The translations under genes were made by a program, and so were the position numbers. 64,000 nt of DNA from Devosiaceae bacterium. Its GTDB lineage: Bacteria > Pseudomonadota > Alphaproteobacteria > Rhizobiales > Devosiaceae. Below are positions 16,285-25,443 of this stretch, in pieces (the stretch's first letter is position 1; the number at the start of each line of letters is the position of its first letter). The notes beneath the pieces were generated by a model. That model worked only from the letters and a program-made list of their open reading frames with translations, did not search any database and was not told the DNA's origin. The DNA is taken from positions 4,800 to 68,799 of the forward strand of contig JAKISW010000013.1 of the NCBI GenBank assembly GCA_021648375.1, read 5' to 3'.

Positions 16285-17130
16285 CTAGTCTCGTAACAGA
16301 TCATTTATAGAGGTTTTTGAACGGGTTTTTTCATCGACCCGCTTAACAATCACTGCGCAATAAAGCGAGGGGCCCATCGTGCCGTTTGGAAACGGCTTTC
16401 CTGGCATTGATCCGGAGACCACAACAGAATAAGGCGGAACTTCGCCCATATGAATTTGCCCGGTATTGCGGTCAACAATTTTTGTCGACTGTCCGATAAA
16501 TACTCCCATGGAAATCACCGAGCCTTCACGAACAATCACTCCTTCCACAACTTCGGAGCGGGCACCGATAAAACAATTGTCCTCGATAATGGTTGGTCCG
16601 GCCTGCAAGGGCTCCAGCACTCCGCCAATGCCAACCCCGCCGGACAGATGAACGTTTTTGCCGATTTGTGCGCAGGAGCCAACGGTAACCCATGTATCAA
16701 CCATGGTCCCCTCACCAACACTGGCACCAAGATTAACAAAGGACGGCATTAATACAGCCCCCTTTCCGATATGGGCGCTATAGCGCACAATGGCCCCCGG
16801 AACTGCCCTGAAACCTGCATTACGAAATTTGCTTTCGTTCCATCCGGCAAATTTTGAAGGAACCTTGTCCCACCAGTTGGACCCTCCAGGACCGCCCTCA
16901 ATTATTTCCATATCATTGAGAACAAAGCCTAAAAGCACAGCTTTTTTCAGCCATTGGTTTACCTGCCATTTGCCATTTTCATCGCGCTCGGCAACTTTTG
17001 CTTCCCCGCTGTCCAAAAGTTCAAGCGCAGCCTCTACCGCCTGCCTGATTTCTCCCTTGGTGCTTAATCCCAACTCGGCGCGCTTATCAAAGGCGTCATT
17101 AATGGTTTGGGAGAGATCTGAGTGCTTCAT
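16285..17130 (-). CDS. dapD: 2,3,4,5-tetrahydropyridine-2,6-dicarboxylate N-succinyltransferase
   Basis: The protein has 281 residues. An N-terminal helical domain is followed by a left-handed parallel beta helix made of hexapeptide repeats (for example GKGAVLMPSFVNLGASVGEG and SGGVGIGGVLEPLQ). The family-typical PPYSVVVSGSMPGK lies near the end. It succinylates tetrahydrodipicolinate, the step before the aminotransferase and DapE. It is the first gene of the dapD-dapE pair. Its TAG stop is part of a TGACCCTAG (complement) motif. Confidence 0.96.
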   Translation of the reverse strand: MKHSDLSQTINDAFDKRAELGLSTKGEIRQAVEAALELLDSGEAKVAERDENGKWQVNQWLKKAVLLGFVLNDMEIIEGGPGGSNWWDKVPSKFAGWNESKFRNAGFRAVPGAIVRYSAHIGKGAVLMPSFVNLGASVGEGTMVDTWVTVGSCAQIGKNVHLSGGVGIGGVLEPLQAGPTIIEDNCFIGARSEVVEGVIVREGSVISMGVFIGQSTKIVDRNTGQIHMGEVPPYSVVVSGSMPGKPFPNGTMGPSLYCAVIVKRVDEKTRSKTSINDLLRD

Positions 17131-17356
17131 ATTGCTTCCTGAAAATTTGCGAGTGACTTTGTTTGTTAGCCGAGTAGTTTTGTTTGTTATCAGTGCGCAG
17201 CATAGACAGTTTTGACCTTTATTAAAACCAGAAGAATGAAAATTTGAAAATATTTGGATCCCTTGGCCGCTGGCACTTCCACCGTTAATTAACTCTACTC
17301 ATGCAACATTACTTAATTCAATTTTTAAGATGCAATTTATCAGGAGCATTCCATTC

Positions 17357-18223
17357 ATGGCCAAATGCCATCACACACCATTGCGCACTTCCAAGCAGGA
17401 TATCGAGCAGGCGCGACAGGTTCCTGTTACCCCTCAAACCGAGGCTCAGGCCTATAAACTGGCATTTTCTGATGAGGAGTTCATGACTTCCCAGGAAATG
17501 CGTGGGATACGTTTTCAGCTGGAATATCAAAAGCCTGAACTATGGTTGCGCGAACGCGAGGTCAATTCAACCATTGTGTTGTTTGGTGGAGCCAGAATTG
17601 CAGAACCGGGAACTGATCCGTGGGCTGCAAAGACCGAATTGGCAAAAAAAAACCTGATTAAAAGTTCAAAATATTATGACGAAGCCAGATTGTTTGCTCA
17701 ATATGCATCCCTTACTTCAAAACTAATGAATTATAAGGAATATATGGTGGTTACCGGTGGTGGACCCGGTGTTATGGAGGCGGGAAATCGCGGCGCTCAG
17801 GAAGTTGGTGCCCCCTCCATAGGTTTTAACATTGTTCTGCCCCACGAGCAGGCACCGAATGCCTATGTCAGTCCTGAGTTTTGCTTTAATTTTCACTATT
17901 TCGCCACTCGCAAAATCCATTTTTTATTGCGGGCAAAAGCTGTGGCGGTTTTTCCGGGAGGTTTTGGCACTCTGGATGAGTTTTTTGAAACCCTTACCCT
18001 TATTCAGACCGGGCGTATGCAAAGGGTTCCGGTAATTTTGTTTGGAGGCAAATTCTGGGAGAGGGTGATAAACATTGAGGCTTTGGTCGAGGAGGGAACC
18101 GTATCCCCTGAAGATGTTGATCTGTTCACTATTGTTGATAATGCCCATGATGGCTGGCAGATTATTCGCAAATTTTATGATCTGCCTGAGGTTTTATTGG
18201 AGCCGGTTATTACCGGGAAATAG
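17357..18223 (+). CDS. LOG family protein (Rossmann fold nucleoside monophosphate phosphoribohydrolase type)
   Basis: The protein has 288 residues from the ATG at 17357, which has AGGAG 10 nt upstream; an in-frame ATG at 17330 lacks a site. The LOG motifs VTGGGPGVMEAGNRGA and FPGGFGTLDEFFETLTLIQ are intact. Family members release nucleobases from nucleoside 5'-monophosphates, and plant-associated ones make cytokinins. Many are annotated wrongly as lysine decarboxylases. The N-terminal 90 residues are longer than in short LOG proteins, which matches the TIGR00730 long branch. It is divergent from dapD. Confidence 0.9.
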   Translation: MAKCHHTPLRTSKQDIEQARQVPVTPQTEAQAYKLAFSDEEFMTSQEMRGIRFQLEYQKPELWLREREVNSTIVLFGGARIAEPGTDPWAAKTELAKKNLIKSSKYYDEARLFAQYASLTSKLMNYKEYMVVTGGGPGVMEAGNRGAQEVGAPSIGFNIVLPHEQAPNAYVSPEFCFNFHYFATRKIHFLLRAKAVAVFPGGFGTLDEFFETLTLIQTGRMQRVPVILFGGKFWERVINIEALVEEGTVSPEDVDLFTIVDNAHDGWQIIRKFYDLPEVLLEPVITGK

Positions 18224-18230
18224 TAAAAAA

Positions 18231-18263
18231 AACTCTCCCCAATTTTAACAGTCGGGGAGAGTT
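18231..18263 (-). terminator. Rho-independent terminator of the secreted-protein gene
   Basis: A perfect 10-bp stem (AACTCTCCCC at 18231-18240 with its complement at 18254-18263) is followed on the minus strand by seven T. It lies 34 bp past the stop of the minus-strand secreted-protein gene and just after the LOG gene stop. On the plus strand no T-run follows. Confidence 0.85.
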
Positions 18264-18296
18264 AGATTCTAGCTCGAGGGCCTTAAATCTGAATAA

Positions 18297-19496
18297 TTAC
18301 TGATTTGCAGTAACGCTGATATTTAGCAGATCATTGGCAATTGATGGATTTTGCGAAGCGGCAAACAAAGCCATAAACGGAACCGGCTCTGCTGGTTCTG
18401 CCTTGATTTCAATATTGTCCGGATTGGTAAGGAAGTTTGTTGCTGCTTCAATAACCTGTTCCTGCAATACAGGCATTCCCAACGGTGTTAGAATGGAAGG
18501 CAATATGCCCAAAGCCATGGAAACAAATCCTTTGCGCGATACTCCCTGATCGGCAGCCATGAATTCCAGCAAATTGTTGGTTACTGAATCATCGTTGAAA
18601 CGAATTGATATACCTGAAATTGAAAGCTGTGCTGCCATTGACATCAGCAATTGCATTCCGGCCATTTCAGCCTGAGAGGACGTGGCGTCCATTTCCTGCA
18701 TGGCTTTACCCTGCTCTTGCATTGATTGGGCAAGTTCAAGTGTATATCCAAGAATATCGGCGTTGATGATCAACTCGCCCACACCATCAATATCAATGGA
18801 AGAATCTACGATTGATATAAGGCCGGTATCAACAATCCAAGTCGTTTCTCCGCTCATGCTGGCATTTATTTCTGTCAGGTCAAACATGTTCAACGCGTCT
18901 TCCATGTCACTATCATCAATCTGAGACAGGTCGCCATATATGCCGGAAATCGCGTATTTGCTGACATACTCGTTGCGGTCATCACTTGTGCCAGAGGTTG
19001 TGGTAAGGCTCTCAATTCTAAAAACTTCCCTGTCTTCAAAACTTACTTTTACGGGGCCGGCGCTCAAGCCCTGATACAGCATCATAGTATCAAGAATACT
19101 GACATCAGGGTCGGCAAAAATTTCAATATTACTGGCAAATACATCGCGAACTTCAAGCCTGATGCCATCATCCGTAAAATCAATATCATTAAAAACCGCC
19201 CGCTCAGCTGTATAGCCTCCGTTTGCAGTCTCCTGAACCCCTTCAAACGTAACACTGCCATCTAGAATTTGTTGTGCTCGGGACCCATCAAAGCCTTCAA
19301 TGTCCCAATCAGAAAGAATAATGTTGTCACCGTCTGCAACTGCGCTGCCAAAATTAATTTCAAGAGTTGAATAAAATTTCAAAGTTGCACTCAATTTATC
19401 GGCAAAATCCCTTGCCTCCTGAGCCATGACGCTTGATGGCAACATTATTGCAGCGACCGCAACCGCTCCAACAAAACGCGAAGTAAACATTCTCAT
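18297..19496 (-). CDS. Secreted protein of unknown function
   Basis: The protein has 399 residues with a clear Sec signal peptide (FVGAVAVAAIMLPSSVMA, cleaved before QEA). The mature chain is rich in beta-type sequence and acidic residues, has no cysteine pairs, no transmembrane helix and no catalytic motif that I know. Repeating patterns such as LSDWDIEGFDG and AVFNDIDFTDDGIRLEVRDV suggest a beta-sheet scaffold, perhaps a periplasmic or outer-membrane-associated protein. GGAA lies about 8 nt before the ATG. It has its own terminator and appears to be a single-gene unit between the LOG gene and the HAD gene. Confidence 0.85.
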   Translation of the reverse strand: MRMFTSRFVGAVAVAAIMLPSSVMAQEARDFADKLSATLKFYSTLEINFGSAVADGDNIILSDWDIEGFDGSRAQQILDGSVTFEGVQETANGGYTAERAVFNDIDFTDDGIRLEVRDVFASNIEIFADPDVSILDTMMLYQGLSAGPVKVSFEDREVFRIESLTTTSGTSDDRNEYVSKYAISGIYGDLSQIDDSDMEDALNMFDLTEINASMSGETTWIVDTGLISIVDSSIDIDGVGELIINADILGYTLELAQSMQEQGKAMQEMDATSSQAEMAGMQLLMSMAAQLSISGISIRFNDDSVTNNLLEFMAADQGVSRKGFVSMALGILPSILTPLGMPVLQEQVIEAATNFLTNPDNIEIKAEPAEPVPFMALFAASQNPSIANDLLNISVTANQ

Positions 19497-19545
19497 TTTC
19501 TATTCCTTCAGTTTTAATATGAATAATTAATTGGGGCATAAGAAA

Positions 19546-20265
19546 CTAGATTTGTGAATTTAATTTCAAAGGTTTCAAAAAGTCCACCAGATCATCGGTT
19601 GTATGGTGAATATGATCTTCATTGCCCTTTTGATCAAGCTCCCAGCTTTCCACCTGGGAGTGACAAAAATCTTCTCCGGCAATCACCTGGATTGTTGACA
19701 TGCCAAGCAAATGCGGCACTTTCAGGTTTTTTTCCAGATCGTCAAACATTGCGGCGTTTTTGGGATTGATACTGTGCTCTTTCAAAAACCTGTCATAGGC
19801 GGGCTGTTCCGGTTTGGGGATCAGTCCTGATGCTCTGATATCAAACATGCCATCAAACAATGTCCACGCACCAAGCCGGGTTAACACCGATTTCGTATGG
19901 CCCATATCAGCATTGGTGAAAATATATTTCTTTCCCGGCAGTGAAGTAATAGTTTCAACCAGTTCCGGGTGCGCCTGCACCGGTGAATAGTCGATGTCGT
20001 GCACACTATCCAGATAATGATCAGGGTCTACATCATGGTGAAGCATCAAGCCGTTAAGGGTTGTGCCATGATCCCGATAATAATCTTTTTGCAGGCGCCG
20101 CGCCGCTATTTTCTCCATACCGGTTACATTCATCATATATTGGGTGATAAGCGTATCCACCTGAGCAAACAGGTCGCAGGTTCTTGGATAAAGCGTATTA
20201 TCCAAATCAAATACCCACGCTTCAATATGTTCCAACCCATTGGCCAATTTATCTATAACTCCCAA
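19546..20265 (-). CDS. HAD family pyrimidine 5'-nucleotidase-like hydrolase
   Basis: The protein has 239 residues. HAD motif I is VFDLDNTLYP (nucleophile Asp), motif II is in IFTNADM, and motif IV is AAMFDDLEKNLKVPH. This matches the SDT1/PHM8-like pyrimidine 5'-nucleotidase branch, which dephosphorylates UMP or CMP. The substrate is not proven. A gene of this family beside argB is standard in rhizobia. The start shown is a TTG at 20265; no better in-frame start or clear ribosome binding site was seen, so the N-terminus is uncertain by several residues. Confidence 0.88.
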   Translation of the reverse strand: MGVIDKLANGLEHIEAWVFDLDNTLYPRTCDLFAQVDTLITQYMMNVTGMEKIAARRLQKDYYRDHGTTLNGLMLHHDVDPDHYLDSVHDIDYSPVQAHPELVETITSLPGKKYIFTNADMGHTKSVLTRLGAWTLFDGMFDIRASGLIPKPEQPAYDRFLKEHSINPKNAAMFDDLEKNLKVPHLLGMSTIQVIAGEDFCHSQVESWELDQKGNEDHIHHTTDDLVDFLKPLKLNSQI

Positions 20266-20304
20266 TTTTAGGCTCTACGCCTGAACTTAAAGGTTTTTCA
20301 AAAC

Positions 20305-21195
20305 CTATCTAACAATAAGAGTTCCGGCCCCATATTCGGTGAAAAGTTCTATCAAGACCGCATGGGCAACTTTGCCATTAACGATCACGACCCCCTCAAC
20401 ACCCTCTTCAATGGCCTTGATGCAGGTTTGAACCTTGGGGATCATGCCCCCGCTGATGGTTCCGTCTTTGATCAATGCACGGGCCTGTTTGACATCTAGT
20501 TTGTCAATTAGCTTTCCATCCCCATCCAGAACCCCCTCCACATCGGTAAGAAACAACAATCGCTTTGCACCAAGGGCGCCAGCGATTGCTCCGGCAAAAA
20601 TATCAGCATTGATATTATAGGTATTGCCATCGCGGCCTGGGGCAACGGGAGCAATAACCGGGATCATTTCTGAATGGGCCAGAGTATCGAGCAAGGTCGT
20701 ATCAATTTTATCCGGCTCCCCAACAAATCCCAGATCAACAATCCGCTCGATATTACTGTCCGGATCGGAGATGGATTTTTTCGTTTTTTTGGCGATGACC
20801 ATATTGCCATCCTTGCCACACAGTCCAATGGCCCATTCACCGTCGCGGTTTATCATCGCCACGATTTCTTTATTTATGGAGCCGGCCAAAACCATTTCAA
20901 CAATTTCCATGGTTTCTTTGTCGGTCACCCTGAGACCGCCTTCAAAGCGCGATTTTATGCCTAGCTTATCTAGCATCTTAGCGATTTGTGGACCGCCCCC
21001 ATGCACCACAACCGGGTTTACGCCTGCCTGTTTCAGCATTGCGATATCCCGGGCAAATGCCTGACCCAGTTCAGGGTCGCCCATGGCATGTCCGCCATAT
21101 TTCACAACAATTGTTTTGCCCTCGTGACTCTGCATAAAGGGCAGTGCCTTGGCCAGAACGGCTGCATCATGGCTTATGGTGTTTTTATCATTCAT
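20305..21195 (-). CDS. argB: Acetylglutamate kinase
   Basis: The protein has 296 residues of the amino acid kinase fold. Residues about 28-60 contain VVKYGGHAMG and the phosphate-binding VVHGGGPQIAKML. Later motifs include the substrate-binding INADIFAGAIAGALGA and LFLTDVEGVLD, and GGMIPKVQTC. It phosphorylates N-acetylglutamate, the second step of arginine synthesis and usually the feedback-controlled one. It is probably cotranscribed with the HAD gene that follows at 39 bp. Confidence 0.97.
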   Translation of the reverse strand: MNDKNTISHDAAVLAKALPFMQSHEGKTIVVKYGGHAMGDPELGQAFARDIAMLKQAGVNPVVVHGGGPQIAKMLDKLGIKSRFEGGLRVTDKETMEIVEMVLAGSINKEIVAMINRDGEWAIGLCGKDGNMVIAKKTKKSISDPDSNIERIVDLGFVGEPDKIDTTLLDTLAHSEMIPVIAPVAPGRDGNTYNINADIFAGAIAGALGAKRLLFLTDVEGVLDGDGKLIDKLDVKQARALIKDGTISGGMIPKVQTCIKAIEEGVEGVVIVNGKVAHAVLIELFTEYGAGTLIVR

Positions 21196-21383
21196 ATTTT
21201 TGCTCTTATATCACTGAAGCTTTTATTCATTCCTGGAACAGGTTATTGCCAACGCTTACAATCATAATCTCTCAATGTCTTGCAGATTTACTCAATACAA
21301 GTGAAATTGCCAATCATTGCTTGATTTGTCACGTCCAACTTTCTATGTGCTGACTTTAGGCAAACTGATGGTGTTTGATTTTT

Positions 21384-22109
21384 ATGAAACTGACAATTCT
21401 TCTGGCTGGTGAAAACCCCAAAGACCTCCGGGAAGATTTTGGCCCCTATGCTGATAAATTCAAGCGTATGTTTTTAGGGGCTGATCCATCGTTTTCCTTT
21501 GACCAAATTGAAGTTCATGCGGGAGAGAAAATCCCCGAACCTAAAGAGCTTGAAGCAGTTATTGTCACAGGCTCGGCAGCCGGGGTTTATGATGATCTGG
21601 AGTGGATGGAACATTTACAAAGCTTCATTCGCAAAGCCCATGATGCCAATCTTCCCATGTTGGGAATTTGCTTTGGTCACCAGATAATTGCCGATGCTTT
21701 GGGTGGGCAAGTCATTAAATCTCTCAAGGGTTGGGGCGTTGGCCGCCATGTTTATCAGATGCAAACAGTGCCTGATTTTTTCCCTGCCGGTACTAAAAGT
21801 ATTGCCGTTGCTGCTTCCCACAAGGACCAGGTGGTTACACTGCCCTCGGATGCAAAAATTTTTCTGAGTTCAAAATTCACTCCCAATGCCGGGCTGCTTT
21901 ATGCCAATGGCACTACCATGAGCATGCAGCCCCACCCCGAGTTTGAAATTGAATATTCAGCGGCCATATTTGAATTGCGCCGGGGCAATCCTCTTTCAGA
22001 TTTAGAGGTAGATGCAGCCGTTAAAACTCTTGAAAACCCTATAGATAATGATCTTGTTGCCTTGGCGCTGGCCGGATTTTTTAAATCCGCCAAAATGATT
22101 TCCAGGTAA
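21384..22109 (+). CDS. Class I glutamine amidotransferase-like protein
   Basis: The protein has 241 residues from the ATG at 21384; a TTG three codons earlier is less likely. The nucleophile Cys is at residue 96 in GICFGHQ and the His lies in QPHPEFE, so the catalytic triad of class I amidotransferases is present. It is not part of a fused synthetase. Free-standing members include gamma-glutamyl-peptide hydrolases and GMP-synthase-like proteins, and the acceptor cannot be told. The gene is inserted between argB and engB, where most relatives have none. A 13-bp tandem repeat starts within its last codons. Confidence 0.85.
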   Translation: MKLTILLAGENPKDLREDFGPYADKFKRMFLGADPSFSFDQIEVHAGEKIPEPKELEAVIVTGSAAGVYDDLEWMEHLQSFIRKAHDANLPMLGICFGHQIIADALGGQVIKSLKGWGVGRHVYQMQTVPDFFPAGTKSIAVAASHKDQVVTLPSDAKIFLSSKFTPNAGLLYANGTTMSMQPHPEFEIEYSAAIFELRRGNPLSDLEVDAAVKTLENPIDNDLVALALAGFFKSAKMISR

Positions 22110-22156
22110 CAAAACCGGGTAACAAAACCGGGTAACAAAATCTGGTAACAAAACCG
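22105..22156 (+). repeat. Four tandem copies of a 13-bp unit at the end of the amidotransferase gene
   Basis: The unit GGTAACAAAACCG is repeated four times without spacer (22105-22117, 22118-22130, 22131-22143 with CT in place of CG and an earlier change, and 22144-22156). The first copy contains the TAA stop of the amidotransferase gene. The tract ends 18 bp before the convergent engB stop. Confidence 0.95.
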
Positions 22157-22174
22157 GCTGCTTTGGTGAGAACT

Positions 22175-22846
22175 CTAATCGTCAATAAAATCAGCAATGG
22201 TTGCGCGAAGTTCGCCAATTCCAATGCCGGTTTGAGACGAGGTAAGAATTATTTCCGGATAGGCAGCCGGGCGCTTGGCGATGACCTCTTTGGTTTTTGC
22301 CACGGTTTTTTCCAAATCGCGCTGGGATGGTTTGTCGATTTTGGTCAGAATTATCTGATAGCTGACCGCATCCGTATCCAGCTCGTTCATCACGCTCAAA
22401 TCATTGGCTTTTGGCCCGTGGCGAGCATCAATAAGCAAATATACCCGGCGCAGATTAGCCCGGCCCCTCAAGTAAGAGTGGATCAGCTTGTTCCATGCCT
22501 CCACGGCAGGTTTTGGAGCTCGTGCAAAACCAAATCCGGGCATGTCGACGATGCGAACCGGAGCCAGATCGGCTTCAAAAATGTTTAATTCCTGAGTTCG
22601 TCCCGGAGTATTGGAGGTGCGAGCCAGATTTTTACGTCCGGTCAGGGCATTAATCAAAGAGGACTTGCCCACATTGGAGCGCCCGGCAAACGCCACTTCA
22701 ACCCGGTCGGGGGCGGGAAGGTCGCTAACTCTGACACAACCCTTGATAAACTGAAAAGGCCGGGCGAATAATATACGCCCGGCTTCATCTCTTTCAGCGC
22801 TATTTTCAGACGCTTCGGTATTGTTAGAGCGGTTATCTTGCGCCAC
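22175..22846 (-). CDS. engB: Ribosome biogenesis GTP-binding protein YihA/YsxC
   Basis: The protein has 223 residues. The GTPase motifs are G1 GRSNVGKSSLINAL, the switch region SNTPGRTQELN, G3 DMPGFGFA and G4 ILTKIDK. It is an assembly factor for the large ribosomal subunit. The N-terminal 25 residues are polar and variable. The gene follows yidC by 58 bp and forms the end of rpmH-rnpA-yidC-engB. Confidence 0.96.
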   Translation of the reverse strand: MAQDNRSNNTEASENSAERDEAGRILFARPFQFIKGCVRVSDLPAPDRVEVAFAGRSNVGKSSLINALTGRKNLARTSNTPGRTQELNIFEADLAPVRIVDMPGFGFARAPKPAVEAWNKLIHSYLRGRANLRRVYLLIDARHGPKANDLSVMNELDTDAVSYQIILTKIDKPSQRDLEKTVAKTKEVIAKRPAAYPEIILTSSQTGIGIGELRATIADFIDD

Positions 22847-22904
22847 TTTTTGAAATTCCTGATCAGGGTACTGCCCCCAGGGTCAATACCCCGGGGCCTT
22901 GGTC

Positions 22905-24740
22905 TTAGCTGGCGGGTTTGTCACCGTCAGCTTTTTTCCGTTTGAAAATATTGGTGATATTTTCCAGCAGATTAACATCAACTCCATGACGGCGCATAAT
23001 GTAATATTGCTGAATGACACCCAAAAAGTTGTTCCAAGCCCAATAGATAACCAATCCGGCAGGGAATGTCCCCAGCATAAAGGTAAAGATTATTGGCATC
23101 AGGCCAAAAATCATCTTCTGGGTCGGATCGGTTGGCGGAGGATTGAGCTGCATCTGCACCCACATGGTAATGCCCATGATAAGGGGCCAGATGCCAATGG
23201 CCAAAAATGTGCCAATTAGCGGTATCGCAGTCGGATCATACGGCAACAGTCCCAACAGGTTGAATATGTTGGTGGGGTCCCTTGCCGCCAGATCCTGTAT
23301 CCATCCAAAGAACGGAGCCTGACGCATTTCAATGGTTACAAATAAAACCTTATATAGGGAGAAAAACACTGGAATTTGGATCAGCATCGGCCAGCACCCG
23401 GCAACCGGATTGATTTTTTCGCGCTTGAACAATTCCATCTGCGCTTTTTGCATTCCTTGCCTGTCTTCGCCAAACTTTTCCTGCAGGGCTTTAATTTCAG
23501 GCTGCACTTTCCTCATCGCCGCCATGGACGCATAAGATTTGTTGGCCAGCGGGAAAAATATTGCCTTTACCATAACCGTCACCAGCAAAATGGCGACGCC
23601 AAAATTGCCCGTTAATTCAAAAAGCCAGCGGATCACAAGGAACATGGGCCGGGTGATGAAGTTAAACCATCCCCAGTCGATCATTAATTCAAAGCGATCA
23701 ATTCCCAGCTCATTCTCATATTTATAGATATCGGCTTCAACTTTGGCGCCTGCAAAAACATAGCTTTTATTATCTGCTGTGCCATTTGCGGCCACGACCG
23801 TGGGCGATCTTACCACAAAACTGGTCTGGTAAATGTCATTTTCGGCCGGTTTGTTCCACGAAAAGCGAGCGTTGACCGGTGTTCCAGGTTCTGGAATAAC
23901 TGCCGCCGCCCAATATTTATCGGTAAATCCAAGCCAGCCGCCATTGGCTTCATAATCTATCTGACGATCATCGCGCAGATCGCCATAGGATTTTTCGACC
24001 AGATTATTTTCCCCAAGAACCCCAATCGGTCCTTCATGGAGAATAAAAAATCCTGCAACATCGGGAGTTTCATACCGCGCAACACGGGCGTAGGGGAATA
24101 GTGCAATGTCACCGTTGGAATTGTTGGTTACGGTCTGAGTGATGGAAAAAAGATATTTGTCGTCAATTTCAATGGAGCGGGTAAATACAACGCCTTCGCC
24201 ATTATCATAGGTTAAAACTATCGGATTTGTGGCCGTTAAAGTCCTGTTTGCCCCGGCGCTCCAAACGGTATCTCCATTGGGAACCTTGGTGCTTCCCCCG
24301 GAGGCTACCACCCATCCCTGCTCAACAAAAAAGCTGCCAGCAGCACTGGCTGGTGTCAAAAGGGTAATGATCGGGCTGTCACCATCCACAGTTTCGCGAT
24401 AGTTTTTTAAGGAAAGATCGTCGATCCGTCCGCCAGCAAGATTGATGGAACCGGTTAGAGATTCTGTTTCAATCCTCACCCGTTCCGTGCTGGCAATTGC
24501 TTCCTGGCGGGTGGCAAAAGTGCTTTGCTCCGCTACCGGCGTGGTGCTGGCAACTTCGCCAACGGTAGCGGTTGGTGTTGCAAGATCAACGGCCCCTTCA
24601 TCGGTTGATTGTTGAGCGGCAATTTCCGCCTGCACAGCTGCACGTTCAACCTGGGGGGTAACGATAAAATACTGCCAGCCCACAACCACAAATAGTGAAA
24701 GGACGACGGCGGCGATCATATTGCGCGTTTCGGATGTCAT
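22905..24740 (-). CDS. yidC: Membrane protein insertase YidC
   Basis: The protein has 611 residues. It has an N-terminal membrane helix (MIAAVVLSLFVVVGWQYFIV), a large periplasmic beta domain (about residues 60-360) and a C-terminal core of five helices. The core starts near FNFITRPMFLVIRWLFEL and includes the family-typical MQKAQMELFKREKINPVAGCWP and GLVIYWAWNNFLGVIQQ. The helix 1 arginine, which receives substrates, is present in VIRWLF. It inserts membrane proteins alone or with SecYEG. A short Ala/Thr-rich stretch follows the first helix. It is 11 bp after rnpA. Confidence 0.97.
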   Translation of the reverse strand: MTSETRNMIAAVVLSLFVVVGWQYFIVTPQVERAAVQAEIAAQQSTDEGAVDLATPTATVGEVASTTPVAEQSTFATRQEAIASTERVRIETESLTGSINLAGGRIDDLSLKNYRETVDGDSPIITLLTPASAAGSFFVEQGWVVASGGSTKVPNGDTVWSAGANRTLTATNPIVLTYDNGEGVVFTRSIEIDDKYLFSITQTVTNNSNGDIALFPYARVARYETPDVAGFFILHEGPIGVLGENNLVEKSYGDLRDDRQIDYEANGGWLGFTDKYWAAAVIPEPGTPVNARFSWNKPAENDIYQTSFVVRSPTVVAANGTADNKSYVFAGAKVEADIYKYENELGIDRFELMIDWGWFNFITRPMFLVIRWLFELTGNFGVAILLVTVMVKAIFFPLANKSYASMAAMRKVQPEIKALQEKFGEDRQGMQKAQMELFKREKINPVAGCWPMLIQIPVFFSLYKVLFVTIEMRQAPFFGWIQDLAARDPTNIFNLLGLLPYDPTAIPLIGTFLAIGIWPLIMGITMWVQMQLNPPPTDPTQKMIFGLMPIIFTFMLGTFPAGLVIYWAWNNFLGVIQQYYIMRRHGVDVNLLENITNIFKRKKADGDKPAS

Positions 24741-24751
24741 TATAGCTTGTT

Positions 24752-25084
24752 TTATCCCGCTGCTTTATTTGAGTGCACTTGTCTTAATGCGTTTTCAAGG
24801 TTATTGACCAGAGTTGAAAATTTGGCACCCAATATTTTGCGCCTGCCAATTAACACATAATCATGTTCAGCAACAAATCCTGGTCTGCAAGCCAGAACTG
24901 CCGCTCGCAGCCGCCTTTTAATGCGGTTGCGCTCTGGTGAATTACCCATACGCTTGGTGACCGTAAAGCCAATTCCACAATCTTCAAATTGTGCTTTGGC
25001 TTTTTGCAAAACAAAAAACCGCCCGGGGATTTGAGTTCCGCGAGCAGCGTTTAAGAATTGCGATCGTTTTTGTAAGTGGCGCAT
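24752..25084 (-). CDS. rnpA: Ribonuclease P protein component
   Basis: This basic protein of 110 residues has the signature RNRIKRRLRAAV (residues about 50-61), the RFFVLQ strand and a later DYVLIGRRKI segment. It cooperates with the RNase P RNA in maturing tRNA 5' ends. It lies 91 bp after rpmH and before yidC, the classic order. The gap to rpmH contains short direct repeats of CAGATCTT and TTCTTCAAACTA type. Confidence 0.95.
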   Translation of the reverse strand: MRHLQKRSQFLNAARGTQIPGRFFVLQKAKAQFEDCGIGFTVTKRMGNSPERNRIKRRLRAAVLACRPGFVAEHDYVLIGRRKILGAKFSTLVNNLENALRQVHSNKAAG

Positions 25085-25175
25085 CTTTGAATTTCCCGCT
25101 GACCAGTTTTAAGCCAGATCTTATCGGTTGGTATTTACCAGCCAGATCTTCAAACTACCCAGCAAATTCTTCAAA

Positions 25176-25310
25176 CTATGCTGAAAGCCGTTTGCGACCG
25201 CGCGCGCGCCGCGCATTTAAAATCTTACGACCGTTTTTTGTTGCCATGCGGGAACGAAAACCATGACGTCGGGTGCGCACAAGGCGGCTTGGCTGAAAAG
25301 TACGTTTCAT
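25176..25310 (-). CDS. rpmH: 50S ribosomal protein L34
   Basis: The protein has 44 residues, reading MKRTFQPSRLVRTRRHGF at the start and ending in RARGRKRLSA. The whole chain is basic and matches L34 throughout, with RMATKNGRKILNARR in the middle. It is the first gene of the rpmH-rnpA-yidC-engB unit, expressed from the promoter 105 bp upstream. Confidence 0.98.
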   Translation of the reverse strand: MKRTFQPSRLVRTRRHGFRSRMATKNGRKILNARRARGRKRLSA

Positions 25311-25414
25311 AAAAACCACAACCGCATTTTAAGCGGTTCCTCTTAAGTCTTTTTCTAGAATAAATCTGAACCACAAAGCATAGGAAAACCGATGCCTGTG
25401 ATATCGCGTGGCGA

Positions 25415-25443
25415 TCTATAAAAAGAACTGCTACTCAAGTCAA
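25415..25443 (-). promoter_or_regulatory. Sigma-70 type promoter of the rpmH operon
   Basis: On the minus strand TTGACT (25443-25438) and TATAGA (25420-25415) are separated by exactly 17 bp. Transcription would leave a leader of about 100 nt before rpmH. This is the best promoter match in the window and fits a strongly expressed ribosomal protein gene. Confidence 0.75.

Noticed and set aside
17357..18223. Lysine decarboxylase
   Set aside because: The PGGxGTxxE motif identifies the LOG family; the decarboxylase name is a known misannotation.
22105..22156. The four-copy 13-bp repeat as a CRISPR array
   Set aside because: The units touch each other with no spacers and are far too short.
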